This document shows positions 20,328 through 28,548 of a stretch of 62,013 nt of DNA, piece after piece. Position 1 is the first letter of the stretch. Each line of letters opens with the position of its first letter. The notes below the pieces were generated by a model that was not told where the DNA came from, made no database searches, and worked only from the letters and a program-made list of their open reading frames with translations. This DNA is from Myxococcales bacterium (GTDB taxonomy: Bacteria > Myxococcota_A > Polyangia > Polyangiales > Polyangiaceae): contig JACPVJ010000161.1 in the NCBI GenBank assembly GCA_016191785.1, forward strand, positions 1 through 62,013, written 5' to 3'. Made by a program: the position numbers and the translations under genes.

Positions 20328-21035
20328 TCACGAGCAGGAGCCTCCGCAGGTTCCGCCCTTGCACTGTTCGCTTCCGTTGCAGCCGAAGCACTCTTTGCAG
20401 ACCGTGGGCTGGCACAGATAGACGCACTTGCTGTTGCAGCAAGTGTACGCCGGGGCGTCGGTGCACTTGTTCCCGCAGGTGCCGCAGTTCGAGGTGTCGG
20501 CCTTGGTGTTCGTCTCGCAGCCGTTGGCCCAGCTGCCGTCGCAGTTCCCGAGGCCGGCGTTGCAGTTGCAGGTGCCGCCGGCGCACGAGGCGCTTCCGTT
20601 CGCGCCGCAGCTGGGCTCCGAGCAGCACACGTTGCCGACGCAGTTGTTGCTCTGGCACTCGCCGGCCGTGGTGCAGGGCGCGCCGTTGCTCTTCTTCGAC
20701 CCGCCGCCCGAGCCGCCGCCGCCGCCCGAGCCGCCGCCGCTGGTCGCCCCGCCGCCGCCGCTCGTGGTGCCCCCCGAGCCACCGCCGCTGGTGGCGCCGC
20801 CGGACCCACCGCCGCTGGTGGCACTGCCCGAGCCCGCCGAGCCGCCGGTTGCCCCTCCGGAGCCCGCCGACCCTCCGGTGGAAGCCCCGCCGGTGGAAGC
20901 CCCGCCGGTGGAAGCCCCGCCGGTGGAAGCCCCGCCGGTGGAGGCCCCGCCGCTGCCCTGGACGGTGGTCTCGCTGCTGCAAGCCGCGAACAAACCCAAG
21001 ATCGAGATCAAGCAGACGCCCGACGCGCGAAGCAT
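20328..21035 (-). CDS. Gly/Ser-rich linker lipoprotein with Cys-rich C-terminal domain
   Basis: A 235-residue lipoprotein: lipobox ILGLFAAC (Cys19). A GGAST-type repeat tract (five copies of a 15-bp unit) and a Gly/Ser linker run to about residue 105. A C-terminal domain of about 120 residues follows, rich in cysteine, with pieces such as GAPCTTAGECQSNNC, VCCSEPSCG and KCTDAPAYTCCNSKC. These resemble the repeated Cys modules (Dickkopf/EB-like) often found in myxobacterial surface proteins. A TAGACT hexamer 6 nt before the ATG supports the start. Function unknown; the gene is divergent from the EamA transporter. Confidence 0.82.
   Translation of the reverse strand: MLRASGVCLISILGLFAACSSETTVQGSGGASTGGASTGGASTGGASTGGASTGGSAGSGGATGGSAGSGSATSGGGSGGATSGGGSGGTTSGGGGATSGGGSGGGGGSGGGSKKSNGAPCTTAGECQSNNCVGNVCCSEPSCGANGSASCAGGTCNCNAGLGNCDGSWANGCETNTKADTSNCGTCGNKCTDAPAYTCCNSKCVYLCQPTVCKECFGCNGSEQCKGGTCGGSCS
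20875..20949. repeat. 15-bp tandem repeat (GGAST) in lipoprotein linker
   Basis: Five head-to-tail copies of CCGGTGGAAGCCCCG on the plus strand, the last slightly changed (GAGGCC). It keeps the frame of the minus-strand lipoprotein. Confidence 0.85.
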
Positions 21036-21041
21036 GGCGCG

Positions 21042-21047
21042 AGTCTA
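21042..21047 (-). promoter_or_regulatory. -10-like TAGACT, leaderless promoter of the Gly-linker lipoprotein
   Basis: TAGACT on the minus strand is followed by 6 nt and ATG 21035. Confidence 0.5.
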
Positions 21048-21094
21048 CGCGACGTCGTGGCGTTCGTCGACTGGCCAGCGGACCGGTCTCGCCC

Positions 21095-21100
21095 TAGTCT
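21095..21100 (+). promoter_or_regulatory. -10-like TAGTCT before a TTG start of the EamA transporter
   Basis: TAGTCT is followed by 8 nt and the in-frame TTG at 21109. The resulting 299-residue length is normal for the family, whereas ATG 21034 would overlap the divergent lipoprotein start. Confidence 0.4.
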
Positions 21101-21108
21101 GCCGCCGC

Positions 21109-22008
21109 TTGCTCCGCGTTCACGCTGCGCTGTTGTTGGTGCAGATCCTCTTCGGGCTCTGGCCCGTGGCCGGAAGCGCGGTCATGCAGCAGATGAGCCC
21201 CGCGGCTTTGATCGGCTTTCGATTGATGCTGGGCGCGCCGCTGCTCGCGCTGGCGGCGGGGTTGCTCTGGCAGCGGCCGCCGCCTCGCGCGGACCTCGCG
21301 CGGCTCGCAGTGCTCGGGGCCCTGGGCATCAGCGCCAATCAGCTGCTGTTCGCCGAGGGGCTCCATCGCGCCGGGCCCATCAACGCGTCGCTCTCGATCT
21401 TGCTGATGCCGGCCCTGACCTTGGTGCTCACGTCGATCTTGGGGGTCGAGCGCCCGGGCGCCGCCCGCTGGGTGGGGGTCGCGCTCTCCTTCATCGGCGG
21501 CGCGCTGCTGCTCCGCGTCGAGCGATTCGACCTCGGAGACCGCACCTCGGTCGGCAACCTGATGTTGCTCGCGAACATCAGCGCGTACACGGTGTACATC
21601 GTGGCCGCGCGCCCCGTGCTCGCGCGGCTGGGCTCGCTTCGCACCATGGCCTGGGTGTTCGTGTTCGGCGCGATCGAGGCGGCGCCGCTGACGCTGGTGC
21701 CGATGACGCGGGTGGGGTGGCTCGAGCTCGGCCCGGCCACGCACGGGTCACTGGCCTTCATCCTGCTCGGGGCCACCATCGGCACCTACCTGTTGAACGC
21801 GTACGCGCTCAGGCGGGTGGAAAGCAGCGTGGTGGCGGTCTACGTCTACGTACAGCCGGTGATCGCCACCCTCGCGGCCTGGTACTGGCTCGGGCAGATC
21901 CCGACCCGCCGGACCGGGGTCGCCGCGCTGGTGATCGTGGTCGGGGTCGCGCTGTCGAGCGATCTGGTCGCCGGGCTGCGCAAGACTCGCGCTTCAGCCA
22001 CCGGCTAG
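21109..22008 (+). CDS. EamA/RhaT-family drug/metabolite transporter
   Basis: An about 299-residue inner-membrane protein with ten hydrophobic helices arranged as two EamA repeats. Family features visible are FGLWPVAGSAVMQQ in the first helix, SPAALIGFRLMLG, and in the second half VAVYVYVQPVIATLAAWYWL, the typical end-of-repeat motif. It would export a small metabolite; the substrate cannot be told from sequence. The start is TTG 21109 or ATG 21034 (25 residues longer, hydrophilic). The downstream COG2403 gene starts 21 nt after its stop in the same direction. Confidence 0.85.
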   Translation: MLRVHAALLLVQILFGLWPVAGSAVMQQMSPAALIGFRLMLGAPLLALAAGLLWQRPPPRADLARLAVLGALGISANQLLFAEGLHRAGPINASLSILLMPALTLVLTSILGVERPGAARWVGVALSFIGGALLLRVERFDLGDRTSVGNLMLLANISAYTVYIVAARPVLARLGSLRTMAWVFVFGAIEAAPLTLVPMTRVGWLELGPATHGSLAFILLGATIGTYLLNAYALRRVESSVVAVYVYVQPVIATLAAWYWLGQIPTRRTGVAALVIVVGVALSSDLVAGLRKTRASATG

Positions 22009-22029
22009 GTTCTGACAGACTGCCGAGCC

Positions 22030-23340
22030 GTGACGGCACGGACCAAAGTCCTGATCCTGGGAGCCGCCGGGCGCGACTTCCACGACTTCAACCTCGTGTA
22101 TCGCGACGACTCGAGGTCGGACGTGGTCGCCTTCACCGCCACCCAGATCCCGAACATCGACGGGCGCCGCTATCCGCCGACCCTTGCCGGGCCGCTCTAC
22201 CCCGAAGGCATCCCGATCGCGAGCGAGGCCGAGCTCGAGGGGTTGATCGACGCGCACGGTATCGACGAGGTCGTGTTCTCGTACAGCGACGTGCCGCACG
22301 CGACGGTGATGCACCTGGCGGCCCGAGCACAGGCGCGGGGCGCGAGCTTTCGGCTGCTCGGTCCGCGCCGCACCATGCTGCGATCGAGCCGACCGGTGAT
22401 CAGCGTGTGCGCGGTTCGCACCGGCGTGGGCAAGAGCCCGACCACGCGGCACGTCGCCGCGATCTTGCGCGCGCGGGGCAGAAGGGTCGCCGTGGTGCGG
22501 CACCCCATGCCGTATGGCGACTTGGCTGCGCAGGCCGTGCAGCGCTTCGCCGCCCTCGAGGACCTCGCTCGGCAGCACTGCACGATCGAAGAGATGGAGG
22601 AGTACGAGCAGCACCTCCGGCAGGGCCACGTGGTCTTCGCCGGGGTCGACTACCAGAGGATCTTGCGGGCCGCGGAGGCCGAGGCCGACGTGATCCTGTG
22701 GGACGGCGGGAACAACGATCTCCCCTTCTTCCAGCCCGATCTCGAGATCGTGCTGGTCGACCCCCATCGCCCCGGGGACGAGTCGCGGTTCTGGCCGGGG
22801 GAGACCAACTTGCACCGTGCTGACGTGATCGTGCTGAGCAAGGTCGGGACCGCGGACGCGGCGCAGGTGACGCAGGTTCGGGCCGCCGCGCGCGCCGCGA
22901 ACCCGCGCGCAACGCTGGTCGAGGCAGATCTCTCGATCGAGGTCGACCGCCCCGAGTTGCTCGCCGGCGCGAGGGCGTTGGTGATCGAAGACGGCCCGAC
23001 CACCACCCACGGGGGCATGCCTTACGGTGCCGGGCTGGTCGCGGCCAGACGGCACGGCGCTAGTCCGATCGATCCCCGCCCCTACGCGGTGGGCACGCTG
23101 GCCGACACCTTCGCGCGCCATCCGCACCTCGAGGCCGTGCTCCCGGCCATGGGCTACGGCGAGCAGCAGGTGCGGGAGCTCGAGGCGACGATCGGCGCCT
23201 GCGACGCGGACGTGGTGGTGATCGCCACGCCGGTGGATCTGCGGCGACTTTTGTCGATTCGCCAACCGACCGTGCGCGTGAGCTATACCTTCGCCGACCG
23301 AGGCTCTCCCACGCTGGCGGAGCAGCTCGATCGATTCTGA
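22030..23340 (+). CDS. COG2403-type predicted GTPase (cyclic 2,3-diphosphoglycerate synthetase-related)
   Basis: A 436-residue protein. It begins VLILGAAGRDFHDFNLVYRD, a Rossmann-like segment, followed by a P-loop CAVRTGVGKSPTTRHVAAIL (GxxxxGKS) near residue 130, VRHPMPYGDL, a Glu-rich helix EEMEEYEQH, ILWDGGNNDLPF and LVDPHRPGDE. This order matches the COG2403 predicted-GTPase family, which is related to archaeal cyclic 2,3-diphosphoglycerate synthetase. Function in bacteria is not established. GTG 22030 is the start used; a TAGGTT lies 18 nt upstream. It is followed after 9 nt by an MBL-like gene. Confidence 0.83.
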   Translation: MTARTKVLILGAAGRDFHDFNLVYRDDSRSDVVAFTATQIPNIDGRRYPPTLAGPLYPEGIPIASEAELEGLIDAHGIDEVVFSYSDVPHATVMHLAARAQARGASFRLLGPRRTMLRSSRPVISVCAVRTGVGKSPTTRHVAAILRARGRRVAVVRHPMPYGDLAAQAVQRFAALEDLARQHCTIEEMEEYEQHLRQGHVVFAGVDYQRILRAAEAEADVILWDGGNNDLPFFQPDLEIVLVDPHRPGDESRFWPGETNLHRADVIVLSKVGTADAAQVTQVRAAARAANPRATLVEADLSIEVDRPELLAGARALVIEDGPTTTHGGMPYGAGLVAARRHGASPIDPRPYAVGTLADTFARHPHLEAVLPAMGYGEQQVRELEATIGACDADVVVIATPVDLRRLLSIRQPTVRVSYTFADRGSPTLAEQLDRF

Positions 23341-23349
23341 CGAGGCACC

Positions 23350-24057
23350 ATGGCCAAAGCCTTCGACACCTGGAACGTCCTTCCGCACGGCGCGTGGACC
23401 GAGCACGCCGAGAACCTCCGCTCGGTGGTCGGCGACCTGCCGGGCATGCCTCTGAAGCGGCGGATGACGGTGATCCGGCGCAGCGACGGGGGCCTCGTGG
23501 TCCACAACCCGGTCGCGCTCGACGAGCCGGGCATGGCCGCGCTCGACGCCTGGGGCGAGCCGACCTTCTTGGTCGTGCCCAACGGCTATCACCGGCTCGA
23601 CTCGGCCAACTTCAAGCGGCGCTACCCTGACGCACGGGTGGTCTGTCCGCGGGGCGCCAAGAAGAAGGTCGCAGAGGTCGTGCCGGTCGACCTCGACTAC
23701 GCGGGCGTGCCGGCCGACGCGGCGGTTGGCTTCGAGCACCTCGCGGGGGTGGGGGAGGCGGAGGGGGTGGTCTCGGTCCGTTCGTCCGATGGCGTCACGC
23801 TGATCTTCAACGATGTGCTGTTCAACGTCCCCAAGTTGCCAGGATTCAGCGGCTTCGTGCTCGGGCTGCTCGGCTCCACCGGCGGGCCCAAGGTCACGCT
23901 GATCGGTCGGCTGTTCGTGGTGAAGGACAAGCCAGCCCTCCGAGCCCACCTCGAGCGGCTGGCCACCCCCGAGGTCTGCCGCCTGGTCCCCGGCCACGGG
24001 GACGTGGTGTCCGACGGCGCCGCCGAGGTGCTCCGCCGCGTTGCCGGGGGGCTGTAA
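23350..24057 (+). CDS. Metallo-beta-lactamase-fold-like protein (DUF4336-like)
   Basis: A 235-residue protein. The order of elements (VIRRSDGGLVVHNPVALDE, FLVVPNGYHRLDSANFKRRY, DGVTLIFNDVLFNVPKLPG, VCRLVPGHGDVV) follows the MBL fold, but the canonical HxHxDH is reduced to NGYHRLD, as in DUF4336-like relatives. It may be a degenerate or non-hydrolytic member. It has no signal peptide. It sits 9 nt after the COG2403 GTPase gene and is probably co-transcribed with it; the two may act on the same small molecule. Confidence 0.7.
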   Translation: MAKAFDTWNVLPHGAWTEHAENLRSVVGDLPGMPLKRRMTVIRRSDGGLVVHNPVALDEPGMAALDAWGEPTFLVVPNGYHRLDSANFKRRYPDARVVCPRGAKKKVAEVVPVDLDYAGVPADAAVGFEHLAGVGEAEGVVSVRSSDGVTLIFNDVLFNVPKLPGFSGFVLGLLGSTGGPKVTLIGRLFVVKDKPALRAHLERLATPEVCRLVPGHGDVVSDGAAEVLRRVAGGL

Positions 24058-24093
24058 TTTCGAGCTTGCGCGGGGGGTGTGGTCAGTGGTAGT

Positions 24094-24117
24094 TATATAT
24101 CCTACCTGAACGGGAGG
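24094..24117 (+). promoter_or_regulatory. AT-rich -10 region and strong Shine-Dalgarno before the SMB lipoprotein
   Basis: TATATA at 24094-24099 stands out in a very GC-rich setting as a likely -10 element, and GGGAGG at 24112-24117 sits 7 nt before ATG 24125. This gene therefore has a short leader with a ribosome-binding site, unlike its leaderless neighbours. I could not fix the -35. Confidence 0.5.
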
Positions 24118-24124
24118 CCCAACC

Positions 24125-25765
24125 ATGATGCTCCGCCGCTTCGCTTCGTTTGCCGCTGTTCCCGCGCTGCTTCTGGCCTGCTCGGCCTCGACCGACAGCG
24201 AATCGAACCCCGGTGGCGAAGGGACGAACCCGTTCCTCGACGACCAGACTCCGTCGGGCAAGGCGGACACCGCCTACCTGAACCCGGACGGGATCGAGGT
24301 CGAGGTGGACATCGAGGCCGACGTCGAGGCCCCCGAGTACCGCTTGCTCGAGTCGCCGGCCTTCGTGGCGCAGTTCGCCACCACGTACCTGCGCGAGCGC
24401 AAGGAGTTCTACCTCGAGTCGCTGGCCGAGGACTCGACCTCGAAGGACCGCGTCGAGTGGTTGGTCGACGGGACCTGGATCACCGCTGCGGCGGCAGCCA
24501 GCGTCGACAAGTCGAAGCTCAAGCGTTTCCGTATGAAGGGCGTGAACGCGGTGCTCTTGGACGAGGCCAAGGCCGGGGTGACCAAGGGCACGGTGTTCGA
24601 GGCCGAGGTCCCGATCAAGCCGTTCTCGGTGATGAGCGATGCCGGCGACAAGTGCGGCACCACGGGTGGGCACATCGGGCTGAGCCAATCGGTGTACTGG
24701 TACCTCTGGAACCCGGACAAGGCGGGCTGCACGCTGCCCACCCAGCAGCTGAAGCTGACCGTCTCGAAGATGTTCGCTGAGTCGCAGAAGACCTATCCCG
24801 AGTTCGATCAACTCACCGCCGACGGCAAGATCACCGCGGTGGTCCTGTTCGGTCAGATCGGCGACGGCCCGATCGACGACTCCGAAGCCGGCGTTCGCAA
24901 CATGAAGACCATGGCGAGCTGGCTCACCGGCGGCGGGTTCAAAGAGGTCACCCCGGCTCCGGTCGGGCGGCGCTTCACCAAGCACCTCGGGTCGACCGAC
25001 TTCGAGATCGATCTCTACGCCCCGACGGACTTCTCGGGCCTCTCGGACTTCGGGCATTTCCCCAACTTCCAGAAGGCCATCGGCGAGCACGAGATCGTGG
25101 TCTACGACGGCCACAGCATGCTGGGCGCCAGCGACTTCTGGTCGAAGCCGAAGTACCCCGACTTCTACCAGATCTACTTGTACGGCGGCTGCCTCGGCTA
25201 CGAGTACTACGTGCGGCCGATCCTCGAGGGCAAGAAGGGCTGGGACAAGCTCGATCTGGTCTCGAGCGTGGTCGAGGTGAGCGCGGACGCCAACGCCATC
25301 GCCGGACCGGTGTTCGCCAAGATCGCTTGGGGGCTCGAGCACAACAACAACGTGACCTGGCGTGACCTGCTCTTGGCAGTTCGCAATCGCGTGGGCGACT
25401 CGACCTTCGGTGCCAGCGGCGTGCGTGACAACTGCTACTCGCCGCAGGGTTCGCTCTGCAGCGGTGGTGGGACGGGCGGCACCGGCGGCGGCGGCACCGG
25501 CGGCAGCTCGGGTGGCAGCGGTGGCGCGAGCGGCGGCACGGGTGGCGCGAGCGGCGGCAGCGGAGGCGCGAGCGGCGGCAGCGGTGGTGCGAGCGGCGGC
25601 AGCGGAGGCGCGAGCGGCGGCAGCGGTGGTAGCGCGGGCTCGTGTGCGGGCCACTGCGGCAAGAGCACCCCGGCCCCGAACAGCACCCCGGCCTGCTACT
25701 GCGACTCGTCGTGCAGCGGCTTCGGCGACTGCTGCGCGGACTACCAAGCCAAGTGCGGCGGCTGA
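24125..25765 (+). CDS. Surface lipoprotein with possible clan-CD-like peptidase domain, Gly/Ser stalk and somatomedin-B-like C-terminus
   Basis: A 546-residue lipoprotein (lipobox ALLLACS, Cys19 from the first Met). An Asp/Glu-rich start leads into a roughly 400-residue domain I do not recognise. In it, a hydrophobic strand runs into a His (EIVVYDGHSMLG) and about 30 residues later another strand runs into a Cys (QIYLYGGCLGYEYYV), which is the His/Cys layout of caspase-like clan-CD peptidases, although the His is followed by Ser not Gly. A GGSGGAS stalk follows. The end CAGHCGKS...ACYCDSSCSGFGDCCADYQAKC has eight cysteines spaced as in somatomedin B domains. The peptidase idea is inference; the SMB-like module is well supported. 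Confidence 0.8.
   Translation: MMLRRFASFAAVPALLLACSASTDSESNPGGEGTNPFLDDQTPSGKADTAYLNPDGIEVEVDIEADVEAPEYRLLESPAFVAQFATTYLRERKEFYLESLAEDSTSKDRVEWLVDGTWITAAAAASVDKSKLKRFRMKGVNAVLLDEAKAGVTKGTVFEAEVPIKPFSVMSDAGDKCGTTGGHIGLSQSVYWYLWNPDKAGCTLPTQQLKLTVSKMFAESQKTYPEFDQLTADGKITAVVLFGQIGDGPIDDSEAGVRNMKTMASWLTGGGFKEVTPAPVGRRFTKHLGSTDFEIDLYAPTDFSGLSDFGHFPNFQKAIGEHEIVVYDGHSMLGASDFWSKPKYPDFYQIYLYGGCLGYEYYVRPILEGKKGWDKLDLVSSVVEVSADANAIAGPVFAKIAWGLEHNNNVTWRDLLLAVRNRVGDSTFGASGVRDNCYSPQGSLCSGGGTGGTGGGGTGGSSGGSGGASGGTGGASGGSGGASGGSGGASGGSGGASGGSGGSAGSCAGHCGKSTPAPNSTPACYCDSSCSGFGDCCADYQAKCGG
25479..25636. repeat. Gly/Ser/Ala stalk repeat in SMB lipoprotein
   Basis: Irregular 18-bp units such as GGTGCGAGCGGCGGCAGC coding for GASGGS, about six copies, linking the large domain to the Cys-rich C-terminal module. 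Confidence 0.75.
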
Positions 25766-25782
25766 ATCCCCCTTGCCAACGG

Positions 25783-25805
25783 TTCACTGACTTGCTATCA
25801 GTGAA
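25783..25805. promoter_or_regulatory. Perfect 8-bp inverted repeat, operator of the TetR/radical SAM operon
   Basis: TTCACTGA (25783-25790), a 7-bp spacer CTTGCTA, then TCAGTGAA (25798-25805), 3 nt before the GTG of the TetR gene. The right half overlaps a -10-like TATCAG (25796-25801). A TetR dimer bound here would block transcription, so autoregulation of the three-gene operon is likely. Confidence 0.8.
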
Positions 25806-25808
25806 TTC

Positions 25809-26450
25809 GTGTCAGCGAAAGAGACGGGCCCCCGCGCCCAGAAAAAGGCTGAAACCCGGGCGGCGCTGAAGGCCGCCGGGGGCCGGTGCTTCGGCGAGCT
25901 GGGCTACGCCGCCACTCAGGTGGGCGACATCGCGCGGGCCGCCGGCGTGGCCCACGGCACCTTCTACGTCCACTTCCAGACCAAAGAGCAGCTCACCGAC
26001 GAGCTCTTGGTCGAGCTCAACCAGACCCTGGTCGCTCGGCTCGAGAAGACCTGGGAGAAGCACGCGTCCGACCCGCCGCTGGCGTTGGCCGAGGCGCTGG
26101 CCGAGACCTGTCTCGAGCTCTGGTCCCGTGAGCGTGAGCTTCTGGCTGCGTTCGCCGAACGACTGGGTCAGACCGCGAGCCTCGACACGCTACGCGACGG
26201 CATCAGCCCGCCGGTCGCGGGCTTCTTGGTCGAGCGCCTGCGCCGCGTCGCGGGCGATCTGCCCGACGCCGACCTGGTCGCGCAGGCGCTGCTCGGTATG
26301 TGGATGCGCATCGGGCTGCGCTACGTGTTCGGCCCGCGCATCTCGAAGAAGACGGCTGCCGCGCTGCTCGCGCGGCTCTCGCTCGGCGCGCTCGCGGGGG
26401 TGGTCCCTGTGCTCGGGTCGACCCCCTTGCACGCTGCAGGTGACCGATGA
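25809..26450 (+). CDS. TetR-family transcriptional regulator
   Basis: A 213-residue regulator. The N-terminal helix-turn-helix is typical: ALKAAGGRCFGELGYAATQV, GDIARAAGVAHGTFYVHFQT, KEQLTDELLVELNQ. The C-terminal ligand-binding half is helical with no recognised signature. The GTG start at 25809 is directly preceded by the perfect palindromic operator, indicating it represses its own operon. Its TGA overlaps the ATG of the radical SAM gene (ATGA), so it is coupled to that gene. The inducing ligand is unknown. Confidence 0.92.
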   Translation: MSAKETGPRAQKKAETRAALKAAGGRCFGELGYAATQVGDIARAAGVAHGTFYVHFQTKEQLTDELLVELNQTLVARLEKTWEKHASDPPLALAEALAETCLELWSRERELLAAFAERLGQTASLDTLRDGISPPVAGFLVERLRRVAGDLPDADLVAQALLGMWMRIGLRYVFGPRISKKTAAALLARLSLGALAGVVPVLGSTPLHAAGDR

Positions 26451-27763
26451 CCGAGCTGCCTTCCGTCGACGCACGCCGTTTGCCGCGGGCACCGGTCGAG
26501 CCCTGGCGCCGCTACGTAGCCCAGGCGCCCCGCCCGCTGCCCGAGTTTGCTCGCTACCGACCCCGCCCGGGTCACCCCGACTTCGCTCGGCTCGACCGCG
26601 AGGCCCAGGCGCTGGCCGAGCGCATCGCTCCGAAGCTCGAGGCGCCGCAGCGTGGTCCCCGCGAGGGGTTTCGCCGGACACGGAGCATTGCCACCGCCGC
26701 CCAGAGCTACCTCGAGAACCGCCGTCGAGCCCGCGCCGGCCGGGAGGACTTGCTCCCGCTCTACTTCATCTGGACCACGCTCCGGCCCTGCAACTTCCGC
26801 TGCGACTACTGCGACGATCACCGTGGCGCGCGCTACCCCGAGCTCGACGGTCACGGCAAGCTGAGCACCGAGCAAGGGTTCCGGCTGCTCGAGGTGATGC
26901 GCACCCGGGCGCCCAGCGTGTACTTTGCCGGCGGCGAGCCGACGCTTCGCAAGGATCTGCCCGCGCTCACCCGCCGTGCGCGCACGCTCGACTTCTATCC
27001 GATCGTGGTGAACACCAACGGCAGCCTGTTCCACCGCCTGCTGGACAAACCCGAGTGGCGCGGGTTTCTGGCCGACGTCGACATCTTGGTGGTCAGCCTC
27101 GACGCGCTCGACCTCGCGCGCCTGGCCGCGATGTGGAAGGCGCCGCACCCGGAAGACGTGATCCGCAACCTGCTCGTCCTGCGACGGCTGTGCCGCGCCC
27201 AGAACGTGAAGCTGATGGTCAACACCGTGCTCCAGCCGGGGCTCGTCGCCGAGGCGCGCGCGGTCTTCGATTGGACCGAAGATCTGGGGATCGGCTTCTG
27301 CCCGGTGCCGCGCAACGTCGGCCCCCGCATCGACCAGGCCCTGCTCGACGATCCGGAATACCCGGGGTTCGTCGCGCACCTCTTGGACCGAAAGCGCGCC
27401 GGGGCGAAGGTCAGCGGGTCGCTACGCATGAACCAGCGCCTGCTCTCGGCGGCGCCCCTCGACTGCCGTAACACCCTCAAGCCCCACGTCGATCACGACG
27501 GTCGCCTGGCCTGGCCCTGCAAGGCCTCGGTCAACGTCGAGCCCCTGTGGCTCGACGTGCTGGCCTACGATCACCTCGACCCGCTCTGGGCCGAAGGCAC
27601 GCGACGCCAGGATCCCCGGGGCTTCCACGGGCCCGGCCCCCAGCAGTGCGGCGGGGACTGCTGCTGGGCCCAGAACTACACGACCGACGAGTACGCCCAC
27701 GGCCTGACCCACCCGTGGTCGCTCTTGGGCGCCGTCGCCGACTTCTTGAGGCGCCCGGCGTGA
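26447..27763 (+). CDS. Radical SAM protein with C-terminal Cys cluster, unknown substrate
   Basis: A 438-residue protein. The SAM/[4Fe-4S] motif is C115xxxC119xxC122 in RPCNFRCDYCDDH, followed by YFAGGEPTLRKDL (GGE motif) and VVNTNGSLF. The C-terminal region has further cysteines (PLDCRNTLKPHVDHDGRLAW, WPCKAS, QQCGGDCCWAQN) that may bind an auxiliary cluster as in SPASM/Twitch proteins. The first 100 residues are a basic helical extension. It is translationally coupled at both ends, to the TetR gene and to an eight-helix membrane protein, which points to a dedicated modification or biosynthetic pathway. I cannot name the substrate. Confidence 0.85.
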   Translation: MTELPSVDARRLPRAPVEPWRRYVAQAPRPLPEFARYRPRPGHPDFARLDREAQALAERIAPKLEAPQRGPREGFRRTRSIATAAQSYLENRRRARAGREDLLPLYFIWTTLRPCNFRCDYCDDHRGARYPELDGHGKLSTEQGFRLLEVMRTRAPSVYFAGGEPTLRKDLPALTRRARTLDFYPIVVNTNGSLFHRLLDKPEWRGFLADVDILVVSLDALDLARLAAMWKAPHPEDVIRNLLVLRRLCRAQNVKLMVNTVLQPGLVAEARAVFDWTEDLGIGFCPVPRNVGPRIDQALLDDPEYPGFVAHLLDRKRAGAKVSGSLRMNQRLLSAAPLDCRNTLKPHVDHDGRLAWPCKASVNVEPLWLDVLAYDHLDPLWAEGTRRQDPRGFHGPGPQQCGGDCCWAQNYTTDEYAHGLTHPWSLLGAVADFLRRPA

Positions 27764-28548
27764 GCGCCCCGGCGCGACAGGTCGGCGATCGCCCGTTTCT
27801 GGTCGATGCCGGCGCCATCGCGCTGATCAGCCTGTTCATCTGCCTGTTCAGCCAGCGCCTCGCGTGGATGACGTGGCTCGTCCCCGCGGTGATCGTGGCG
27901 CGCTTGGTGCTGTGGCTGCGCTTGCCACGGGCCGAACGCGACCTCGACGGTCGGGCCGAGGTCGTGCTGCTCGCACTCACCACCGTGCTCGGCGCCTTCA
28001 ACGACTGGAACAGCGTCACGCGCCACCGCGTCTACGACTACACGGTGCCGACCGATCTGCCCGGGCTGAGCCACATCCCGATCTGGATGCTGCTCTACTG
28101 GGGGCTCATCTTGCGCTTCGTGCTGACCGTGTTCCACTGGCGGCGAGTCGCGTTGCCGCGCACCGCCGGCGGAGTGGGTCGCGTGGCGTTCTTGTTGGCG
28201 CTGGTGCTCGGCACGCGGCAGGCGATCTACCGGCTCTACGCCCACCCGTTGCTCTCTTGGCTGCCGTTCCTGCTCGCGCTGGCCGTCCTGCTCTGGGTCG
28301 TGCGCCCCGACCCCGGGCGCCTGCGCTTGCTCGCGGTGGTGCTGGTCGTCGGGCCTGCGATCGAGGCGCTGTACATTCAGGTGGGCCAGCTCCACGCGTA
28401 TCGGCTCGGCTGGCTGGCGGGGGTCCCGATCTGGATCGCGCTCTGGTGGGGGCTCGCGGCGCTGGTCTGGGACGACCTCGGAACGCGCCTCATGGACGCG
28501 ATCGAGTCTTGGCTCGCGCCGGCACCGGCGCCCGCCCTACGCTCGTGA
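27760..28548 (+). CDS. Polytopic membrane protein of the TetR/radical SAM operon
   Basis: A 262-residue, very hydrophobic protein with about eight predicted helices. The GTG at 27760 overlaps the radical SAM stop (GTGA). The second half has conserved-looking polar residues inside helices (RQAIYRLYAHP, GPAIEALYIQVGQLHAYRLG, GVPIWIALWWG), which suggests an active or binding site within the membrane. I do not recognise the family. Its 3' end overlaps the convergent mutY gene by 59 bp. Confidence 0.78.
   Translation: MSAPARQVGDRPFLVDAGAIALISLFICLFSQRLAWMTWLVPAVIVARLVLWLRLPRAERDLDGRAEVVLLALTTVLGAFNDWNSVTRHRVYDYTVPTDLPGLSHIPIWMLLYWGLILRFVLTVFHWRRVALPRTAGGVGRVAFLLALVLGTRQAIYRLYAHPLLSWLPFLLALAVLLWVVRPDPGRLRLLAVVLVVGPAIEALYIQVGQLHAYRLGWLAGVPIWIALWWGLAALVWDDLGTRLMDAIESWLAPAPAPALRS

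Noticed and set aside
21994..24270. 758-codon minus-strand frame
   Set aside because: Antisense to the COG2403 and MBL-like genes.
26447..27763. Radical SAM protein as HpnH or another named hopanoid enzyme
   Set aside because: The CxxxCxxC context (CNFRCDYCDDH) and neighbours do not match what I recall of HpnH; left unnamed.
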